A stretch of 64,000 nt of DNA from Sulfitobacter sp. HGT1 (GCF_013282155.1 NZ_BLWI01000008.1:372001-436000), one strand, 5' to 3'. Positions 28,276-38,846 are shown, numbered from the stretch's first letter. The notes: a model not told the origin generated them from the letters alone. Translations and numbers: made by a program.

Positions 28276-29937
28276 TTACTCTGCGAATTGACCGCCCAAA
28301 AGTTCGCGCGCGGCGGCCCGTGCAGCATCGGTAATCGTGTCGCCGGACAACATGCGGGCGACTTCGTCCACCCGTTCGGCATCTGACAGGGGCGTGACCG
28401 TGGACAGGGTCATGCCCTTTGAAACCGCCTTGGACACCCGCCAGTGATGCGCGCCAAGGGCGGCCACCTGGGGCGAATGGGTCACGACCAGAACCTGTTC
28501 GCCCTGCGAAAGCGCCGCAAGCCTGCGCCCGACGGCATCGGCAGTCGCCCCGCCCACGCCACGGTCGATTTCGTCAAAGATCATCGTCAGCCCGCTTTGC
28601 CCCTTGGTCAGAACCACCTTGAGCGCCAGCAGGAAGCGGCTGAGTTCACCACCTGATGCGATTTTGCCCAAGGGGCCGGCAGGCGCACCGGGGTTGGTGG
28701 CCACGGTGAATGACACGGCATCGCGCCCTTCGGGGCCAGCGGTTTCGGGGCTGATTTGGGTCTGGAACACGGCGCGTTCCATCTTGAGCGGGGCAAGTTC
28801 GCCGCCCACGGCCTTGTCGAGCTTGCCAGCGGCCTTGGAGCGGGCCGCAGACAGCGCATCTGCGGCTTTATCATAGGCCGCCTGCGCATCGCGAACGGCC
28901 TTTTCCAGCCCCGCCTGTGCCGCCTCGCCCGCATCCAGCGCATCCAGCTTGTCGCGCAATGTATCGGCAAACCCCGCCAGATCATCCGGCTGGACCTCGT
29001 GCTTGCGGGCCAGACCGCGGATCGCGAACAGACGCTCTTCGGTTTCTTCCAGCTCGATCGGGTTGAACGACATGGTGTCGATCGCGGCAACCACACCTTC
29101 CATGGCATCGTCCAGTTCGACCATGGCGCGTGCAAGGGCCGCCATCGGGGCCTCCAGCGTGCCTTCGGCCTTGTGCGCCACACCGTCCAGCCATCGCAAT
29201 GCATCGCCCAACTGGGTCTCTGCTCCGCCCTGCCCCAGCATTTCATAGGCGTTGACCACATCAGACCGGATCTTTTCAGCGCCCTGCATCAAACGACGGC
29301 GGGCATCCAGCTGCGCCTCTTCGCCTTCCTGCGGGTTCAGCTTGTCCAGCTCGCCCACTGCATGACGCAAGAATTCTTCTTCGGCGGCAATGGCGGCGCG
29401 TTCCTGTGCGGCCTTGGTCGCGGCCTTGCGCGCGGCTGCAAGGGCCATCCACGCCTGCCGGACCTTGTCGCGCAGGCCCGATGTGCTAGCAAAATCATCC
29501 AAGATCGCACGGTGGCCTTTGGGGTCCAGCAAGCCACGGTCGTCATGCTGCCCGTGCAGTTCCACCAGCGTTTCCGACAGCGCCCGCAACACTTCGCCGG
29601 AACAGCGGCGGTCGTTGACCCAAGCGGTCTTGCGCCCGTCAGACGCGTTGATACGGCGCAGGATCAATTCGGGGCCACCGGGCAATCCGGCTTCCTCCAG
29701 CACGGCATGGGCGGGATGGGTGTCGGTCAGATCGAACCAGGCCGTGACCTCGCCCTGATCGGCCCCTTGGCGGACCAGATCGGCACGACCGCGCCAGCCC
29801 AGCACAAACCCCAGACTGTCGAGCAGAATAGATTTACCGGCCCCGGTTTCGCCCGTCAGAACGTTCAAACCCGGCTGGAACGCAAGCTCCAGCCGGTCGA
29901 TGATCAACATATTCGAAATATCTAGGCCGCGTAACAT
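28276..29937 (-). CDS. recN: DNA repair protein RecN
   Basis: The 553-aa SMC-like ATPase of double-strand break repair. The N-terminus LRGLDISNMLIIDRLELAF and Walker A LTGETGAGKSILLDSL (residues about 25-40) are diagnostic. A long coiled-coil middle (rich in AARRKAATKAAQERAAIAAEE) separates it from the C-terminal ABC signature KIASGGELSRFLLALK near 425 and Walker B TMIFDEIDRGVGG near 458. It follows bamD by 37 bases in the same direction. No LexA site was identified. Confidence 0.97.
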   Translation of the reverse strand: MLRGLDISNMLIIDRLELAFQPGLNVLTGETGAGKSILLDSLGFVLGWRGRADLVRQGADQGEVTAWFDLTDTHPAHAVLEEAGLPGGPELILRRINASDGRKTAWVNDRRCSGEVLRALSETLVELHGQHDDRGLLDPKGHRAILDDFASTSGLRDKVRQAWMALAAARKAATKAAQERAAIAAEEEFLRHAVGELDKLNPQEGEEAQLDARRRLMQGAEKIRSDVVNAYEMLGQGGAETQLGDALRWLDGVAHKAEGTLEAPMAALARAMVELDDAMEGVVAAIDTMSFNPIELEETEERLFAIRGLARKHEVQPDDLAGFADTLRDKLDALDAGEAAQAGLEKAVRDAQAAYDKAADALSAARSKAAGKLDKAVGGELAPLKMERAVFQTQISPETAGPEGRDAVSFTVATNPGAPAGPLGKIASGGELSRFLLALKVVLTKGQSGLTMIFDEIDRGVGGATADAVGRRLAALSQGEQVLVVTHSPQVAALGAHHWRVSKAVSKGMTLSTVTPLSDAERVDEVARMLSGDTITDAARAAARELLGGQFAE

Positions 29938-29974
29938 GGGTCAAATTCCGTATGGGACGCTTTGCTTGCGTCCG

Positions 29975-30847
29975 TCAGATCCACTCGCCCTTGATGGTTT
30001 GGCGGTAAATCGCGGTCAGCCAGTTGTTTCCAAACGATTTCATCTGAAGACCCTTGCCCGTCAGCAATCTATAGCTAGCCTCGTACCATTCCGTGGACTG
30101 GTAGTTGTGGCCCAAAATCGCACCGGCTGTCTGGGCTTCGTCGGTCAGACCAAGCTGGAGATAGGCCTCCACCAGACGGTGCAAGGCTTCGGCTGTGTGG
30201 GTTGTTGTCTGGAAATCCTCGACAACGACGCGGAAACGGTTGATCGCGGCGGAAGGATGGTTACGGCGCAGGTAATAGCGACCGACTTCCATTTCCTTGC
30301 CCGCAAGATGGTCAAAGGCCAGATCGAATTTCAAAACAGCCGAGCGCGCATATTCGCTGTCGGGATAGGTTTCGATCACCTGACGCAACGCCTGTAACGC
30401 CTGAAAGGTCAGGCCCTGATCGCGACCGACTTCGTCAATCTGGTCATAATAGCTGAGCGCCAAAAGATAGCTGGCATAGGCCGCATCATCATCATCGGGG
30501 AAGAAATCAATGAACCGCTGGGCCGCAGAACGGCTGTTGGGGTAGTCCTGATCTTGATGAAACGCAAAGGCTTGCATGATCAACGCGCGCTTGGCCCATT
30601 CGGAATAGGGATAGAGGCGTTCGATCTCAGAGAAGTATTCAGCCGCTTCAGCAGGGCGCTTGCGGTTCAGTTCGAATTCGCCACGCTCGAAGATCTGCTC
30701 GGCTGTATATGTTTCAAGCGGGATTTCTTTGCGGTTGAAAAAACTGTTGGTAATACGACCAGTGTTCTGGTTGCCACTACATGCGCCAAGCACAGCGACC
30801 ATAACCACCGCACCGACCAACCGCTTGCGCGACTTTGCAATTGTCAT
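29975..30847 (-). CDS. bamD: Outer membrane protein assembly factor BamD
   Basis: A 290-aa lipoprotein of the BAM complex, which inserts beta-barrel proteins in the outer membrane. The signal ends in the lipobox LGAC (Cys near residue 23) after VVMVAVLGAC. Five TPR-like repeats follow, with FERGEFELNRKRPAEAAEYF, IERLYPYSEWAKRALIMQAF, and YPNSRSAAQRFIDFFPDDDDAAYASYLLALSYYDQI-type units typical of BamD. It lies between lpxC (187-base gap) and recN, an arrangement common in alphaproteobacteria. Confidence 0.96.
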   Translation of the reverse strand: MTIAKSRKRLVGAVVMVAVLGACSGNQNTGRITNSFFNRKEIPLETYTAEQIFERGEFELNRKRPAEAAEYFSEIERLYPYSEWAKRALIMQAFAFHQDQDYPNSRSAAQRFIDFFPDDDDAAYASYLLALSYYDQIDEVGRDQGLTFQALQALRQVIETYPDSEYARSAVLKFDLAFDHLAGKEMEVGRYYLRRNHPSAAINRFRVVVEDFQTTTHTAEALHRLVEAYLQLGLTDEAQTAGAILGHNYQSTEWYEASYRLLTGKGLQMKSFGNNWLTAIYRQTIKGEWI

Positions 30848-31034
30848 GCCCTACACCCTCGCTTCATTTCTTCAGCCACGTTTTTGATACGCCTTTGCAT
30901 GTGACTAGCACAATAGATCGCGCAACAAAACGATGATTAATCCCGCAAGACAAAGTCTTACTGCCACCGGTTTGCTTTTCAAGGATAGGATTAACCAAGC
31001 TGGAGCGGAGTTTCAACTCCACAAGCGCGAGCCC

Positions 31035-31958
31035 TTAGGCAACCGCAGGAATCTCGTCCCAAACCAGACCATAGCCCGGCAAACGCTTCTCCATCGCCTC
31101 GTCACACTCCACCAGACGCACGGCACCGGGTGTTGCAAACAAGGCGCGCAACAGGGTGTTGGTCAGCGTGTGACCCGCGCGCAGGCCTGTATAATGGCCG
31201 ATCAGCGGGGCACCGGCCAAGGCCAGGTCACCCAAAGCATCCAGCATTTTATGGCGCACGGGTTCATCGGCATGGCGCAAACCGCCAGGGCTCAGCACCT
31301 TGTCGCCGTCAAACACGACCGCGTTTTCACCTGAATTGCCACCTAGGGCCAAGCCGTTCGCCTGCATCGCATCCACATCGGCCTGACGACAAAAGGTGCG
31401 GCTGTCACAAAGCTCGCGGGCAAAGGACCCGTTGTTCATGACCAGAGATTTCTTTTGGTTGCCAATGGCGGCATCGACAAAATCAATCTCGAAATCGATT
31501 TTCATGGTGTCGCTGGGGGCGATGGTGGCCGAGGCGTCGCCTTCGGTCACGGTGACCGTTTTCAACACTTCAAAGGCCATCACAGGTGCCGTCAGGGCAC
31601 GCACACCGCGCTGCATGATGCCGCGCACGAAGGGGGCGGCAGACCCGTCAAGGATCGGAACCTCTGGGCCATCAATCTCGATCAGGGCGTTGTGAATGCC
31701 ACAACCGGCAATCGCGGCCATCAGGTGTTCGACGGTCGAAACCTGCAAACCCGATGCGTTCTCAAGCTTGGTACACAAAGGGGAGCGGTTCACCGCGTCC
31801 CAACGGGCGGGGATCAAACGATCGCCGACGTCCAGATCGCTGCGCGAAAACCAGATGCCGTGATGTGCAGCAGCCGGACGGATCGTAACAGTCGCCGGAA
31901 GGCCCGAATGCAGGCCCTTACCGATAAAACTGATCTCTGTCTTGATTGTTGTCTGCAC
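31035..31958 (-). CDS. lpxC: UDP-3-O-acyl-N-acetylglucosamine deacetylase
   Basis: The 307-aa zinc deacetylase performs the committed step of lipid A synthesis. Motifs: TEISFIGKGLHSG at the start, VSTVEHLMAAIAGCGIHNALIEIDGPEVPILDGSA near residues 75-105 (zinc His and catalytic region), and HADEPVRHKMLDALGDLALAG near 235 (zinc His and Asp). Length is normal. It lies just after ftsZ but is cut off from it by the ftsZ terminator, so lpxC has its own promoter in the 300-base gap upstream. Confidence 0.97.
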   Translation of the reverse strand: MQTTIKTEISFIGKGLHSGLPATVTIRPAAAHHGIWFSRSDLDVGDRLIPARWDAVNRSPLCTKLENASGLQVSTVEHLMAAIAGCGIHNALIEIDGPEVPILDGSAAPFVRGIMQRGVRALTAPVMAFEVLKTVTVTEGDASATIAPSDTMKIDFEIDFVDAAIGNQKKSLVMNNGSFARELCDSRTFCRQADVDAMQANGLALGGNSGENAVVFDGDKVLSPGGLRHADEPVRHKMLDALGDLALAGAPLIGHYTGLRAGHTLTNTLLRALFATPGAVRLVECDEAMEKRLPGYGLVWDEIPAVA

Positions 31959-32257
31959 GATGAAACCTCAGTGGTCAAAGAACGTCTGTCTAAGTTGAAC
32001 AATCTCCTATCGGCGTGGTTCCTCATGCTCAACTCAATCATTGCTACGGTCTGAAACATGAATGTTACAATTGGGCGCAAAGGCGCTTACGGCCCATCAA
32101 CACACTGAATTAAATTGATTTTTAACCGCTACAACCCTGCCATTACCGTCAAAAGCGTGATCTGTTTTCTGTCATAAACTCACGAAAATCGGCCAAATAT
32201 TACATTGCGACCGACCGCCCGTCGCCCCGCGCCGCCCCCGGAAACCGGCCCGAAATG

Positions 32258-32283
32258 CAAAAAGACCACCCCGAAGGATGGCC
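32258..32283 (-). terminator. ftsZ intrinsic terminator with UUCG tetraloop
   Basis: On the reverse strand GGCCATCC-TTCG-GGGTGGTC (two G-U pairs) is followed by TTTTTGC, 34 bases after the ftsZ stop. A wider pairing AAGACCACC/GGTGGTCTT (32262-32270 with 32301-32309) could extend it. It ends the dcw transcript before lpxC. The rest of the 31959-32316 gap (358 bases) is AT-richer and holds only the lpxC promoter region. Confidence 0.85.
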
Positions 32284-32316
32284 TTTTCGATCGTTTACGA
32301 GGTGGTCTTCGTCGTC

Positions 32317-33945
32317 TTAGTTCGCCTGACGGCGCAGGAACGCAGGGATCTCGATGCGTTCTTGATCTTCGTCCTGGGCGTCGCGCGGCTGTGGTGCGGC
32401 CGAGGAAACGCGGGTCTGGATCGGTGGCTGCTGGCGTGTGGGGCGCTGCTGCGCCTCTGGCTCGCCGTGGCCTGTCATGCGGTTGATCAACGAATTGATG
32501 CCGAAACGCTTTTCACCATGCTCTGCCGCGGCAGGCTGTGGGCGCTGCTGTGGCTGAGGCTGAGGACGCTGCTGACCACCGGTAGGCGAGGATTTCTGTG
32601 CAGCGGCACGCAAACGGGCCAGCGCTTCGGGCGATGGTGTACCGGGTGCAGGCGCACGCGGTGCAACAAAGGTTTCCTGCTCGGGCTCGTGGGCTACTTC
32701 TTCGCGACGCGGCTGAAAGGATGCGACTTCGGGGCGGTATGCGGGCGGTGGCAGATCATCTGCTTCGCCTGCGTCTTCTGCAAAGATGTCATCCTCGCCA
32801 AAGCCGCCGTTCCCTTCGGACGCGCTTTCAAACAGCTGTGGCTGTTCGTCTTCATACTGCTCTTGTGCTACTACAGGCTCGGCTTTTTCTTCAAAGGCCG
32901 CTGGCATCGGTGCCGACACGCGTTGTGTCAAAGGCTGCGACATGGAGCGGCGCGGCACGGGCATTTCCGTGTTCACGTCAACCGCATCGATACCTGTTGC
33001 AACAACGCTTACGCGCATGATGCCACCCAGTTCGGTATCCAGCGTGGAACCGACGATGATGTTTGCATCCGGATCGACTTCTTCGCGAATGCGGTTCGCC
33101 GCTTCGTCCAGTTCGAACAGGGTCAGGTCGTGGCCACCGGTGATGTTGATCAGAACGCCCTTGGCACCGCGCAGGCTGATTTCGTCCAGCAGCGGGTTTG
33201 CGATGGCTTTTTCTGCGGCTTGGATCGCGCGATCTTCGCCCTCGGCCTCGCCTGTGCCCATCATCGCCTTGCCCATTTCGTCCATTACGGCGCGAACGTC
33301 AGCAAAGTCGAGGTTGATCAGGCCGGGACGGACCATCAGGTCGGTCACACCTTTAACACCTTGGTACAAAACGTCATCCGCCATGGAGAACGCTTCGGTG
33401 AATGTGGTTTTTTCATTCGCCAGACGGAACAGGTTCTGGTTGGGAATGATGATCAGCGTATCAACGACCTTTTGCAGGGCTTCGACACCCTCTTCGGCCT
33501 GACGCATGCGCTTGTTGCCTTCAAACTGGAACGGCTTGGTCACAACACCAACAGTCAGAACACCCAATTCACGTGCGGCCTGCGCGATGATCGGTGCGGC
33601 ACCTGTCCCGGTGCCCCCGCCCATACCAGCCGTGATAAAGCACATGTGCGCACCGGCAAGGTGATCAACGATCTGCTCAATGCTTTCTTCGGCAGCGGCA
33701 GCCCCGACGCTTGCGCGCGCACCGGCACCCAGACCTTCGGTCACTTTCATGCCCAGCTGGATGCGGTTCTCGGCCTTGGCTTGCTGCAACGCTTGCGCAT
33801 CGGTGTTTGCCACTACGAATTCAACACCGTCGAGGTTCTTCTCGATCATGTTGTTCACAGCGTTGCCGCCTGCACCACCCACACCGAAAACGGTAATCCG
33901 TGGTTTCAGATCGCCCTGTCCGGGCATTGAAAGATTAAGAGTCAT
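32317..33945 (-). CDS. ftsZ: Cell division protein FtsZ
   Basis: The 542-aa tubulin-like GTPase that forms the division ring. The start is ATG 33945, with GGCGGACGG upstream; the longer frame to 33996 adds residues with no conservation. [15 protein letters not shown] is near residue 17 and the tubulin G-box [10 protein letters not shown] near 105. The conserved GTPase body ends near residue 320. A long alphaproteobacterial linker (Glu/Gln/Pro-rich, about 190 residues) and the C-terminal [10 protein letters not shown] binding peptide follow. The 171 bases before the gene may hold a separate ftsZ promoter. Confidence 0.98.
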   Translation of the reverse strand: MTLNLSMPGQGDLKPRITVFGVGGAGGNAVNNMIEKNLDGVEFVVANTDAQALQQAKAENRIQLGMKVTEGLGAGARASVGAAAAEESIEQIVDHLAGAHMCFITAGMGGGTGTGAAPIIAQAARELGVLTVGVVTKPFQFEGNKRMRQAEEGVEALQKVVDTLIIIPNQNLFRLANEKTTFTEAFSMADDVLYQGVKGVTDLMVRPGLINLDFADVRAVMDEMGKAMMGTGEAEGEDRAIQAAEKAIANPLLDEISLRGAKGVLINITGGHDLTLFELDEAANRIREEVDPDANIIVGSTLDTELGGIMRVSVVATGIDAVDVNTEMPVPRRSMSQPLTQRVSAPMPAAFEEKAEPVVAQEQYEDEQPQLFESASEGNGGFGEDDIFAEDAGEADDLPPPAYRPEVASFQPRREEVAHEPEQETFVAPRAPAPGTPSPEALARLRAAAQKSSPTGGQQRPQPQPQQRPQPAAAEHGEKRFGINSLINRMTGHGEPEAQQRPTRQQPPIQTRVSSAAPQPRDAQDEDQERIEIPAFLRRQAN

Positions 33946-34117
33946 GTGCCGTCCGCCTGTATTGCTTGCCCACTTGCGGGGCATTTTGTGGTTCAATCCC
34001 CTTCAGAGTATAGGGATTAAAGCTTTACGTCACCCGAAAAACACAATTCCAACACATTATCTGGGCGTTTTTTTGCCGATTCTTACCCGATTTCGACCAA
34101 AGCACCCTATCTTGCGT

Positions 34118-35449
34118 TCACCAGTTGTCTCTGAACCACTTGACAGCGCGCTTTAACGACCGCGCAGGATAGCGATCTGCCGGAATGTCAAAGTCCCACC
34201 ATTCGTCTTGGGGATTTGCCGCGAACAGCGCCAGACCCACGGCAGAGGCAAAACTGGGCCCCGTCGCGGCCTGCGGCAACCCATGCACGCGCAGCGGACG
34301 GCCAAGGCGCACCTGCTGGCCCAAAATCTTGCTGGCCAATCCGTCAAGGCCCGGTATCTGGCTGCCACCACCGGTCAGCACGATCTGCTGGCTGGGCAGG
34401 TGATCGAACCCTGCGGCATCCAGACGCGCGCGGACTTCTTCCAGAATCTCTTCGACGCGGGGGCGCATGATGCCGATCAATTCGGCGCGGCTGACCGTGC
34501 GGCGGTCATGTTCATAGTCGCCGGTGTCCCCGCCGATATCGATCATCTCGCGGTCATCCATGCCTGTCGCATGTACCCCGCCGTAAAATGTCTTGATCCG
34601 TTCGGCGTTGTTGGTGGGCACTTGCAAACCCATCGAAATATCCGAGGTAATGTGATCCCCGCCCATGCGCACACTATCTGCATAGATCATGTGTTTGCCG
34701 ATAAAGATCGAAATCGACGTCGAACCGCCACCCAGATCGATACAGGCAGCACCCAGTTCCTGTTCGTCCTCGACCAGCGCCGATATCCCCGACACATAGG
34801 CCGAAGACGCGATGCCCGCCAATTCAAGGTCACAACGTTTGATGCAATGGGCCAGATGCTGCACGGCGGCGGCATTGACAGTCAACATATGCATATCGAC
34901 AGAAAGGGAATTGCCAAGCTGCCCGCGCGGGTCCGACAGACCCGACCGGTTATCAATGGCAAAGTTCACGGGCTGCGCGTGCAGCACTTCGCGGTCTTCA
35001 CCGTATTCAGGGACATCACAGCTGGCCAGAACCTGTGCGACATCCTGCTCGGACACCACCTGCCCTTCCAGATCAATCTGCGCATCCAGACCATAGCTGC
35101 GCGGTTCGGCCCCCGAGAAACAGGCGATCACGTGATCAACACGGATGTTGGCCATCTTTTGGGCGGCCTGAAGCGCCGTGCGCACCGCACGTTCGGTTTC
35201 TTGCATGGCGGTAATTTCGCCAAAACGCACCCCGCGCGAACGGGTTGTCGCCGCCCCGATGACGCGGAAACCGGACTGACCGGCAAGCGAGCCGATCTCG
35301 CCCTCGTCCGACATGCGGCCGGACCCGTCAAACCGCAGGACAAGGCACGCGATTTTGGAGCTGCCCACGTCCAAAATAGCCACAACGCCCCGCTGCATTG
35401 CAAGCTTGCGCATGTGGCGCATCGACCGTTGACTGTCGTAAAGATCCAT
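34118..35449 (-). CDS. ftsA: Cell division protein FtsA
   Basis: The 443-aa actin-like protein tethers FtsZ to the membrane. Visible: VVAILDVGSSKIACLV near residue 20 (phosphate-1), IDLGGGSTSISIF near 215 (phosphate-2), VLTGGGSQIPGLDGLA near 365 (adenosine) and the C-terminal amphipathic helix RSLKRAVKWFRDNW that binds the membrane. It begins 4 bases after ftsQ. Confidence 0.97.
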   Translation of the reverse strand: MDLYDSQRSMRHMRKLAMQRGVVAILDVGSSKIACLVLRFDGSGRMSDEGEIGSLAGQSGFRVIGAATTRSRGVRFGEITAMQETERAVRTALQAAQKMANIRVDHVIACFSGAEPRSYGLDAQIDLEGQVVSEQDVAQVLASCDVPEYGEDREVLHAQPVNFAIDNRSGLSDPRGQLGNSLSVDMHMLTVNAAAVQHLAHCIKRCDLELAGIASSAYVSGISALVEDEQELGAACIDLGGGSTSISIFIGKHMIYADSVRMGGDHITSDISMGLQVPTNNAERIKTFYGGVHATGMDDREMIDIGGDTGDYEHDRRTVSRAELIGIMRPRVEEILEEVRARLDAAGFDHLPSQQIVLTGGGSQIPGLDGLASKILGQQVRLGRPLRVHGLPQAATGPSFASAVGLALFAANPQDEWWDFDIPADRYPARSLKRAVKWFRDNW

Positions 35450-35453
35450 AGCG

Positions 35454-36341
35454 TTACTGTCCCGAAATTTGCCTGATGCGCCACCATTCTTGGGTGGCCT
35501 CTTTATTCATTTGTACGGTTGGTCTTTGTGCCAACCGCATATCGACCCGTGCTACATCGCGGGTCAGAACCTCTTGGGCACCTTCCAGCGCAATGACGCG
35601 TTCCAATGCCTGTATCGCGCCCTTTTCGGGCAGCAAAATCCGCTGCTCGCGGTCCAGCACCACATCCCACCGACGCCCGCCCATGCGCACGAACCCGCGC
35701 AAACGGTCGCCCAAGGGGGACGCGACCCGCAACAGGTCCAGCGCCTCGGTGACACTTACGTTGGCCTGATCACCGGCAACAAGCGGCAGATCGGGGCGAT
35801 CTGTGCGATGCTCCAGTTCACCGATAAAGGTGCCTTCGGCGTCAATCAGCGCCAGACTGTCTTCGCTGCGCCAGACGGCAACAGCCACACGCGGCTGCAC
35901 CTCGACATGCAAAACACCGCCCGGCTTCACCCGCAAGCTTGCCTGTTTGACGCCGGGCAATTCCATGATGGCAATACGCATCCCCGGCAGATCCAGATCA
36001 AACGAGCTGGTGGGAAAATCAACAGGAACCGCCGCGCGCACATCCGCCGCCAATTCAGCGCCGACCCCGTCGATGGCCATCAGTTTGACCATGAATTCGG
36101 GGCGTTGTTCGATGCTGTCGCGCAATTCGGCATAGGTTTCGGTCAGCTGCCCGCGCCGCGCATCATCGGCCAAGTATATTGTACCCGCGACCAGCGCCAA
36201 ACTGAACGGTACACCGACGCGCAGACCGAACAGGAATGTCGGCGTCAGCATCAGACGCTGCATCCGCCACGCCCAGCGGGACGGTGCCGGATCAGACTTG
36301 AGCGTCTTGGAGGGTTTGACGCGCCGGATCAGCGATTGCAT
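35454..36341 (-). CDS. ftsQ: Cell division protein FtsQ
   Basis: A 295-aa single-pass division protein. A basic cytoplasmic N-terminus is followed by a helix near residues 35-60 (LFGLRVGVPFSLALVAGTIYLA), then the POTRA region (VDFPTSSFDLDLPGMRIAIMELPGVKQA) and FtsQ domain. ATG 36341 is chosen over the frame start at 36368 because GGAGG lies 7 bases before it; this makes a 13-base overlap with ddlB. Confidence 0.94.
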   Translation of the reverse strand: MQSLIRRVKPSKTLKSDPAPSRWAWRMQRLMLTPTFLFGLRVGVPFSLALVAGTIYLADDARRGQLTETYAELRDSIEQRPEFMVKLMAIDGVGAELAADVRAAVPVDFPTSSFDLDLPGMRIAIMELPGVKQASLRVKPGGVLHVEVQPRVAVAVWRSEDSLALIDAEGTFIGELEHRTDRPDLPLVAGDQANVSVTEALDLLRVASPLGDRLRGFVRMGGRRWDVVLDREQRILLPEKGAIQALERVIALEGAQEVLTRDVARVDMRLAQRPTVQMNKEATQEWWRIRQISGQ

Positions 36342-37243
36342 GACGCGTCCTCCACCATCCAGGCGCAAAGTTCGCCAAAGGAAATCCCGACCGCCTGCGC
36401 CTGTTCGGGCGACAGCGATGTGGGCGTCATGCCCGGTTGGGTATTGGTTTCCAGCAGGATCAGGCCGTCGGCACCGCGGGTTTCATCCCAGCGGAAATCC
36501 GTGCGGCTGACACCACGGCACCCAAGCGCGTTATGGGCGCGCAGGGCGTAATCCATGCAAAGTTCGAAAATCTCGTGCGGGATATCGGCAGGCACCACAT
36601 GGGTGGAGCCGCCCTCTTTGTATTTCGCGTCGTAATCATACCAGCCGGTGGTCAGGATATCGGTCACGGTCAAGGCGCGCTGGCCCATCACAGTGGTGGT
36701 CAATTCGCGACCGGCGGCGAATTTTTCGACCATGACTTCGGCAGGCATATCGGCATCAAGCTGCGGCGGGCCGTTGTTTTCGATTTCAACCAGATAGACG
36801 CCGACGGATGACCCTTCGTTATTGGGTTTCACCACATAGGGCGGTTCCATCAAGTGCCGCGCGCGTACATCCGAAGCTGCGGCGATAATGCTTTCGACAA
36901 CGGGCAACCCGGCAGAGCGGAACACTTCCTTGCTGCGTTGTTTGTCCATCGCAAGGGCAGAGGCCAGCACGCCCGAATGGCTGTAGGGGATGCGCATCCA
37001 TTCAAGGATACCCTGAACGCAGCCGTCTTCGCCCCAGCGACCGTGCAAACAGTTCAACACAACGTCAGGGGATGCGGCACGCAAATCTGCGTACAGATCA
37101 GGACCCGCGTCCACTTCGGTTACGTTAAAGTTTCTGTCCCGCAAAGCAGCAGCGCATGAACGCCCACTTGAAAGCGACACTTCGCGCTCTGCGGAAGGGC
37201 CACCCATCAATACCACCACTTTCGGGTCTGTCCTGCTCGACAT
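36329..37243 (-). CDS. ddlB: D-alanine--D-alanine ligase
   Basis: The 304-aa ATP-grasp ligase makes D-Ala-D-Ala for the peptidoglycan stem. Motifs: VLMGGPSAEREVSLSSG at the N-terminus, LHGRWGEDGCVQGILE near 70, PYVVKPNNEGSSVGVYLV near 137, and the metal/ATP region ILLETNTQPGMTP near 270. ATG 37243 is preferred; a GTG at 37249 is possible. It lies between murB (93-base gap) and ftsQ (overlap). Confidence 0.96.
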   Translation of the reverse strand: MSSRTDPKVVVLMGGPSAEREVSLSSGRSCAAALRDRNFNVTEVDAGPDLYADLRAASPDVVLNCLHGRWGEDGCVQGILEWMRIPYSHSGVLASALAMDKQRSKEVFRSAGLPVVESIIAAASDVRARHLMEPPYVVKPNNEGSSVGVYLVEIENNGPPQLDADMPAEVMVEKFAAGRELTTTVMGQRALTVTDILTTGWYDYDAKYKEGGSTHVVPADIPHEIFELCMDYALRAHNALGCRGVSRTDFRWDETRGADGLILLETNTQPGMTPTSLSPEQAQAVGISFGELCAWMVEDASCNR

Positions 37244-37336
37244 GCCCACTCAATGTGCCTTTTTAACTGGGTCTTATTGACCCTATTTGTTATGTAGTTT
37301 GCCGCAATGCGGCCTCGTGCCTGTGCGCCCGCGCGT

Positions 37337-38260
37337 TTATCTTTCGCCGATCCGCATAATTTCCCACTCTAGCGTGATACCGCTGGAATCGTAAACCTTT
37401 TTTCGCACCTCTTCGCCCAATCCTTCCAACTCTGCGGCAGTGGCCCCGCCTGTGTTGATCAGAAAGTTCGGGTGTTTGGGGCTCATCTGCGCGCCACCCA
37501 AGGTTGCGCCGCGCATCCCGGCATCATCAATGACCTTCCACGCCTTCAGATCATGGCGATCATCCGCCTGCCCCGTGCTGGAAAATCCGGCAGGATTGCG
37601 AAAGGTTGATCCTGCGCTGCGGTCTTTGGTCGGCTGGGTTTCATCGCGCTTGCGCAGCTGGTCTTCCATGCGGGTATGCAGCGTTTCGGGGTCGCCTTTT
37701 GGCGGGGCAAACGTGGCGGAAATCACCACGCAGCCTTCGTCCAGCGTGGTCTGGCGGTATTTGAAATCAAGGTCTTGCGCGGTCAGGGTGATCAGATCGC
37801 CGCTGCGTGTAATCGCCTGCGCGCTGACAAAATGATCGGCCGTATAGCTGCCGTAGCAGCCTGCGTTCATCCGCACGGCACCACCGATGCTGCCCGGGAT
37901 CGTGCGCAGGAATGTCAGATCCAGACCTGCATCCGCCGCCTTGCGTGCCACATGGGCATCCAGCGCCGCCGCCCCTGCGGTAACATGGTCGCCGTCAATC
38001 TCGATCTGGTTAAAGCCGCGGCCCAGCCGGATCACCACCGCCCGCAACCCGCCATCGCGCACGATCAGGTTTGACCCCACGCCCATGGGGAAAACTGCCA
38101 CATTTTCAGGCAATGCGCGCATGAACGCCGCCAGATCCTCGGCATCGGCGGGTTGGTACAGGTAATCGGCCACACCGCCGACACGCAACCATGTCAGATC
38201 GCTCAGCGGGCGTTGCGGCGTCAGTTTGCCGCGCATATCGGGGAATGAAATATCGGTCAT
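37337..38260 (-). CDS. murB: UDP-N-acetylenolpyruvoylglucosamine reductase
   Basis: The 307-aa FAD enzyme reduces enolpyruvyl-UDP-GlcNAc to UDP-MurNAc. The FAD-binding stretch [15 protein letters not shown] near residue 72 and [15 protein letters not shown] near 125 are clear. [10 protein letters not shown] near 220 has the Ser active-site region of the type I/II family, and the C-terminus has [18 protein letters not shown] 38260 gives the usual length; an upstream start at 38296 adds unconserved residues. Confidence 0.96.
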   Translation of the reverse strand: MTDISFPDMRGKLTPQRPLSDLTWLRVGGVADYLYQPADAEDLAAFMRALPENVAVFPMGVGSNLIVRDGGLRAVVIRLGRGFNQIEIDGDHVTAGAAALDAHVARKAADAGLDLTFLRTIPGSIGGAVRMNAGCYGSYTADHFVSAQAITRSGDLITLTAQDLDFKYRQTTLDEGCVVISATFAPPKGDPETLHTRMEDQLRKRDETQPTKDRSAGSTFRNPAGFSSTGQADDRHDLKAWKVIDDAGMRGATLGGAQMSPKHPNFLINTGGATAAELEGLGEEVRKKVYDSSGITLEWEIMRIGER

Positions 38261-38292
38261 GGCGTGGGGCCTAGCGCTGTTTTCGGATGGCG

Positions 38293-38589
38293 TCAAACCT
38301 GCGGTTCTTTTTCAACGCGGCTGGCCCGCCACTGGCGCATGAACCGACCGATCAGCCACCCGGTCGCCAAGGCGCAAAACGCGTACATCAGGGCCGAGAT
38401 TTGCGCCATCACCACCGGAGGCTCGATCAGCTTTGCGCCAAGGCCGAATATCATCCACGCCCAGTTCAGGCCAAGCCCGATCAACAGCACCAGCAGCGCC
38501 AGCAAAAACCGTTTGGCATAGCCACACCAGCCCAAGGCAAACATCCAGACCACCAGCACAGCAATCAAAAGCGCCAGTGTCGGCGTCAT
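38293..38589 (-). CDS. Small membrane protein of the murC-murB interval
   Basis: A 98-aa protein with three hydrophobic helices (about residues 2-22, 27-50 and 62-82) and a basic tail ([17 protein letters not shown]). It starts in an ATGA overlap with the preceding DUF2484 gene and ends 32 bases before murB, so it belongs to the dcw transcript. Family not recognised; it is found only by context. A role in envelope biogenesis is inferred from position alone. Confidence 0.8.
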   Translation of the reverse strand: MTPTLALLIAVLVVWMFALGWCGYAKRFLLALLVLLIGLGLNWAWMIFGLGAKLIEPPVVMAQISALMYAFCALATGWLIGRFMRQWRASRVEKEPQV

Positions 38590-38846
38590 TCGGCCGGGCC
38601 CTGAAAGGTCACGCGGCGCAACCAGCGCATCAGATATATCACCGGCCAGCGCAGCACCGAACATCCCGCCGCCAGCACCAGCATGGCGACCCATGGGCCA
38701 TGCTGCATCGTGACATAGCCCAGAATCGGAATGCCAATCGCGATCAACCCATAGGCATTGCGCCAATGGTTATCCGAACTTGGGGTCAGCGCGATGATAT
38801 TGGCGATCACGGCCCATAAACAGGCAAGCGTCAGGGAAAGGCTCAT
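38586..38846 (-). CDS. DUF2484 family membrane protein (second copy)
   Basis: An 86-aa protein with three hydrophobic helices; SLSLTLACLWAVIANIIALTPS, then HWRNAYGLIAIGIPILGYV and LRWPVIYLMRWLRR fit DUF2484, small membrane proteins reported in Rhodobacteraceae next to murB. Its start overlaps the first DUF2484 gene by 4 bases and its stop overlaps the next gene by 4. The WRN/PxxY-type positions are shared with the neighbouring copy, suggesting tandem duplication. Confidence 0.85.
   Translation of the reverse strand: MSLSLTLACLWAVIANIIALTPSSDNHWRNAYGLIAIGIPILGYVTMQHGPWVAMLVLAAGCSVLRWPVIYLMRWLRRVTFQGPAE

Noticed and set aside
32105-32125. TTAA-N8-TTAA near the lpxC promoter as a CtrA site
   Set aside because: Spacing is 8 rather than 7 bases, and the region is AT-rich enough for this to arise by chance.
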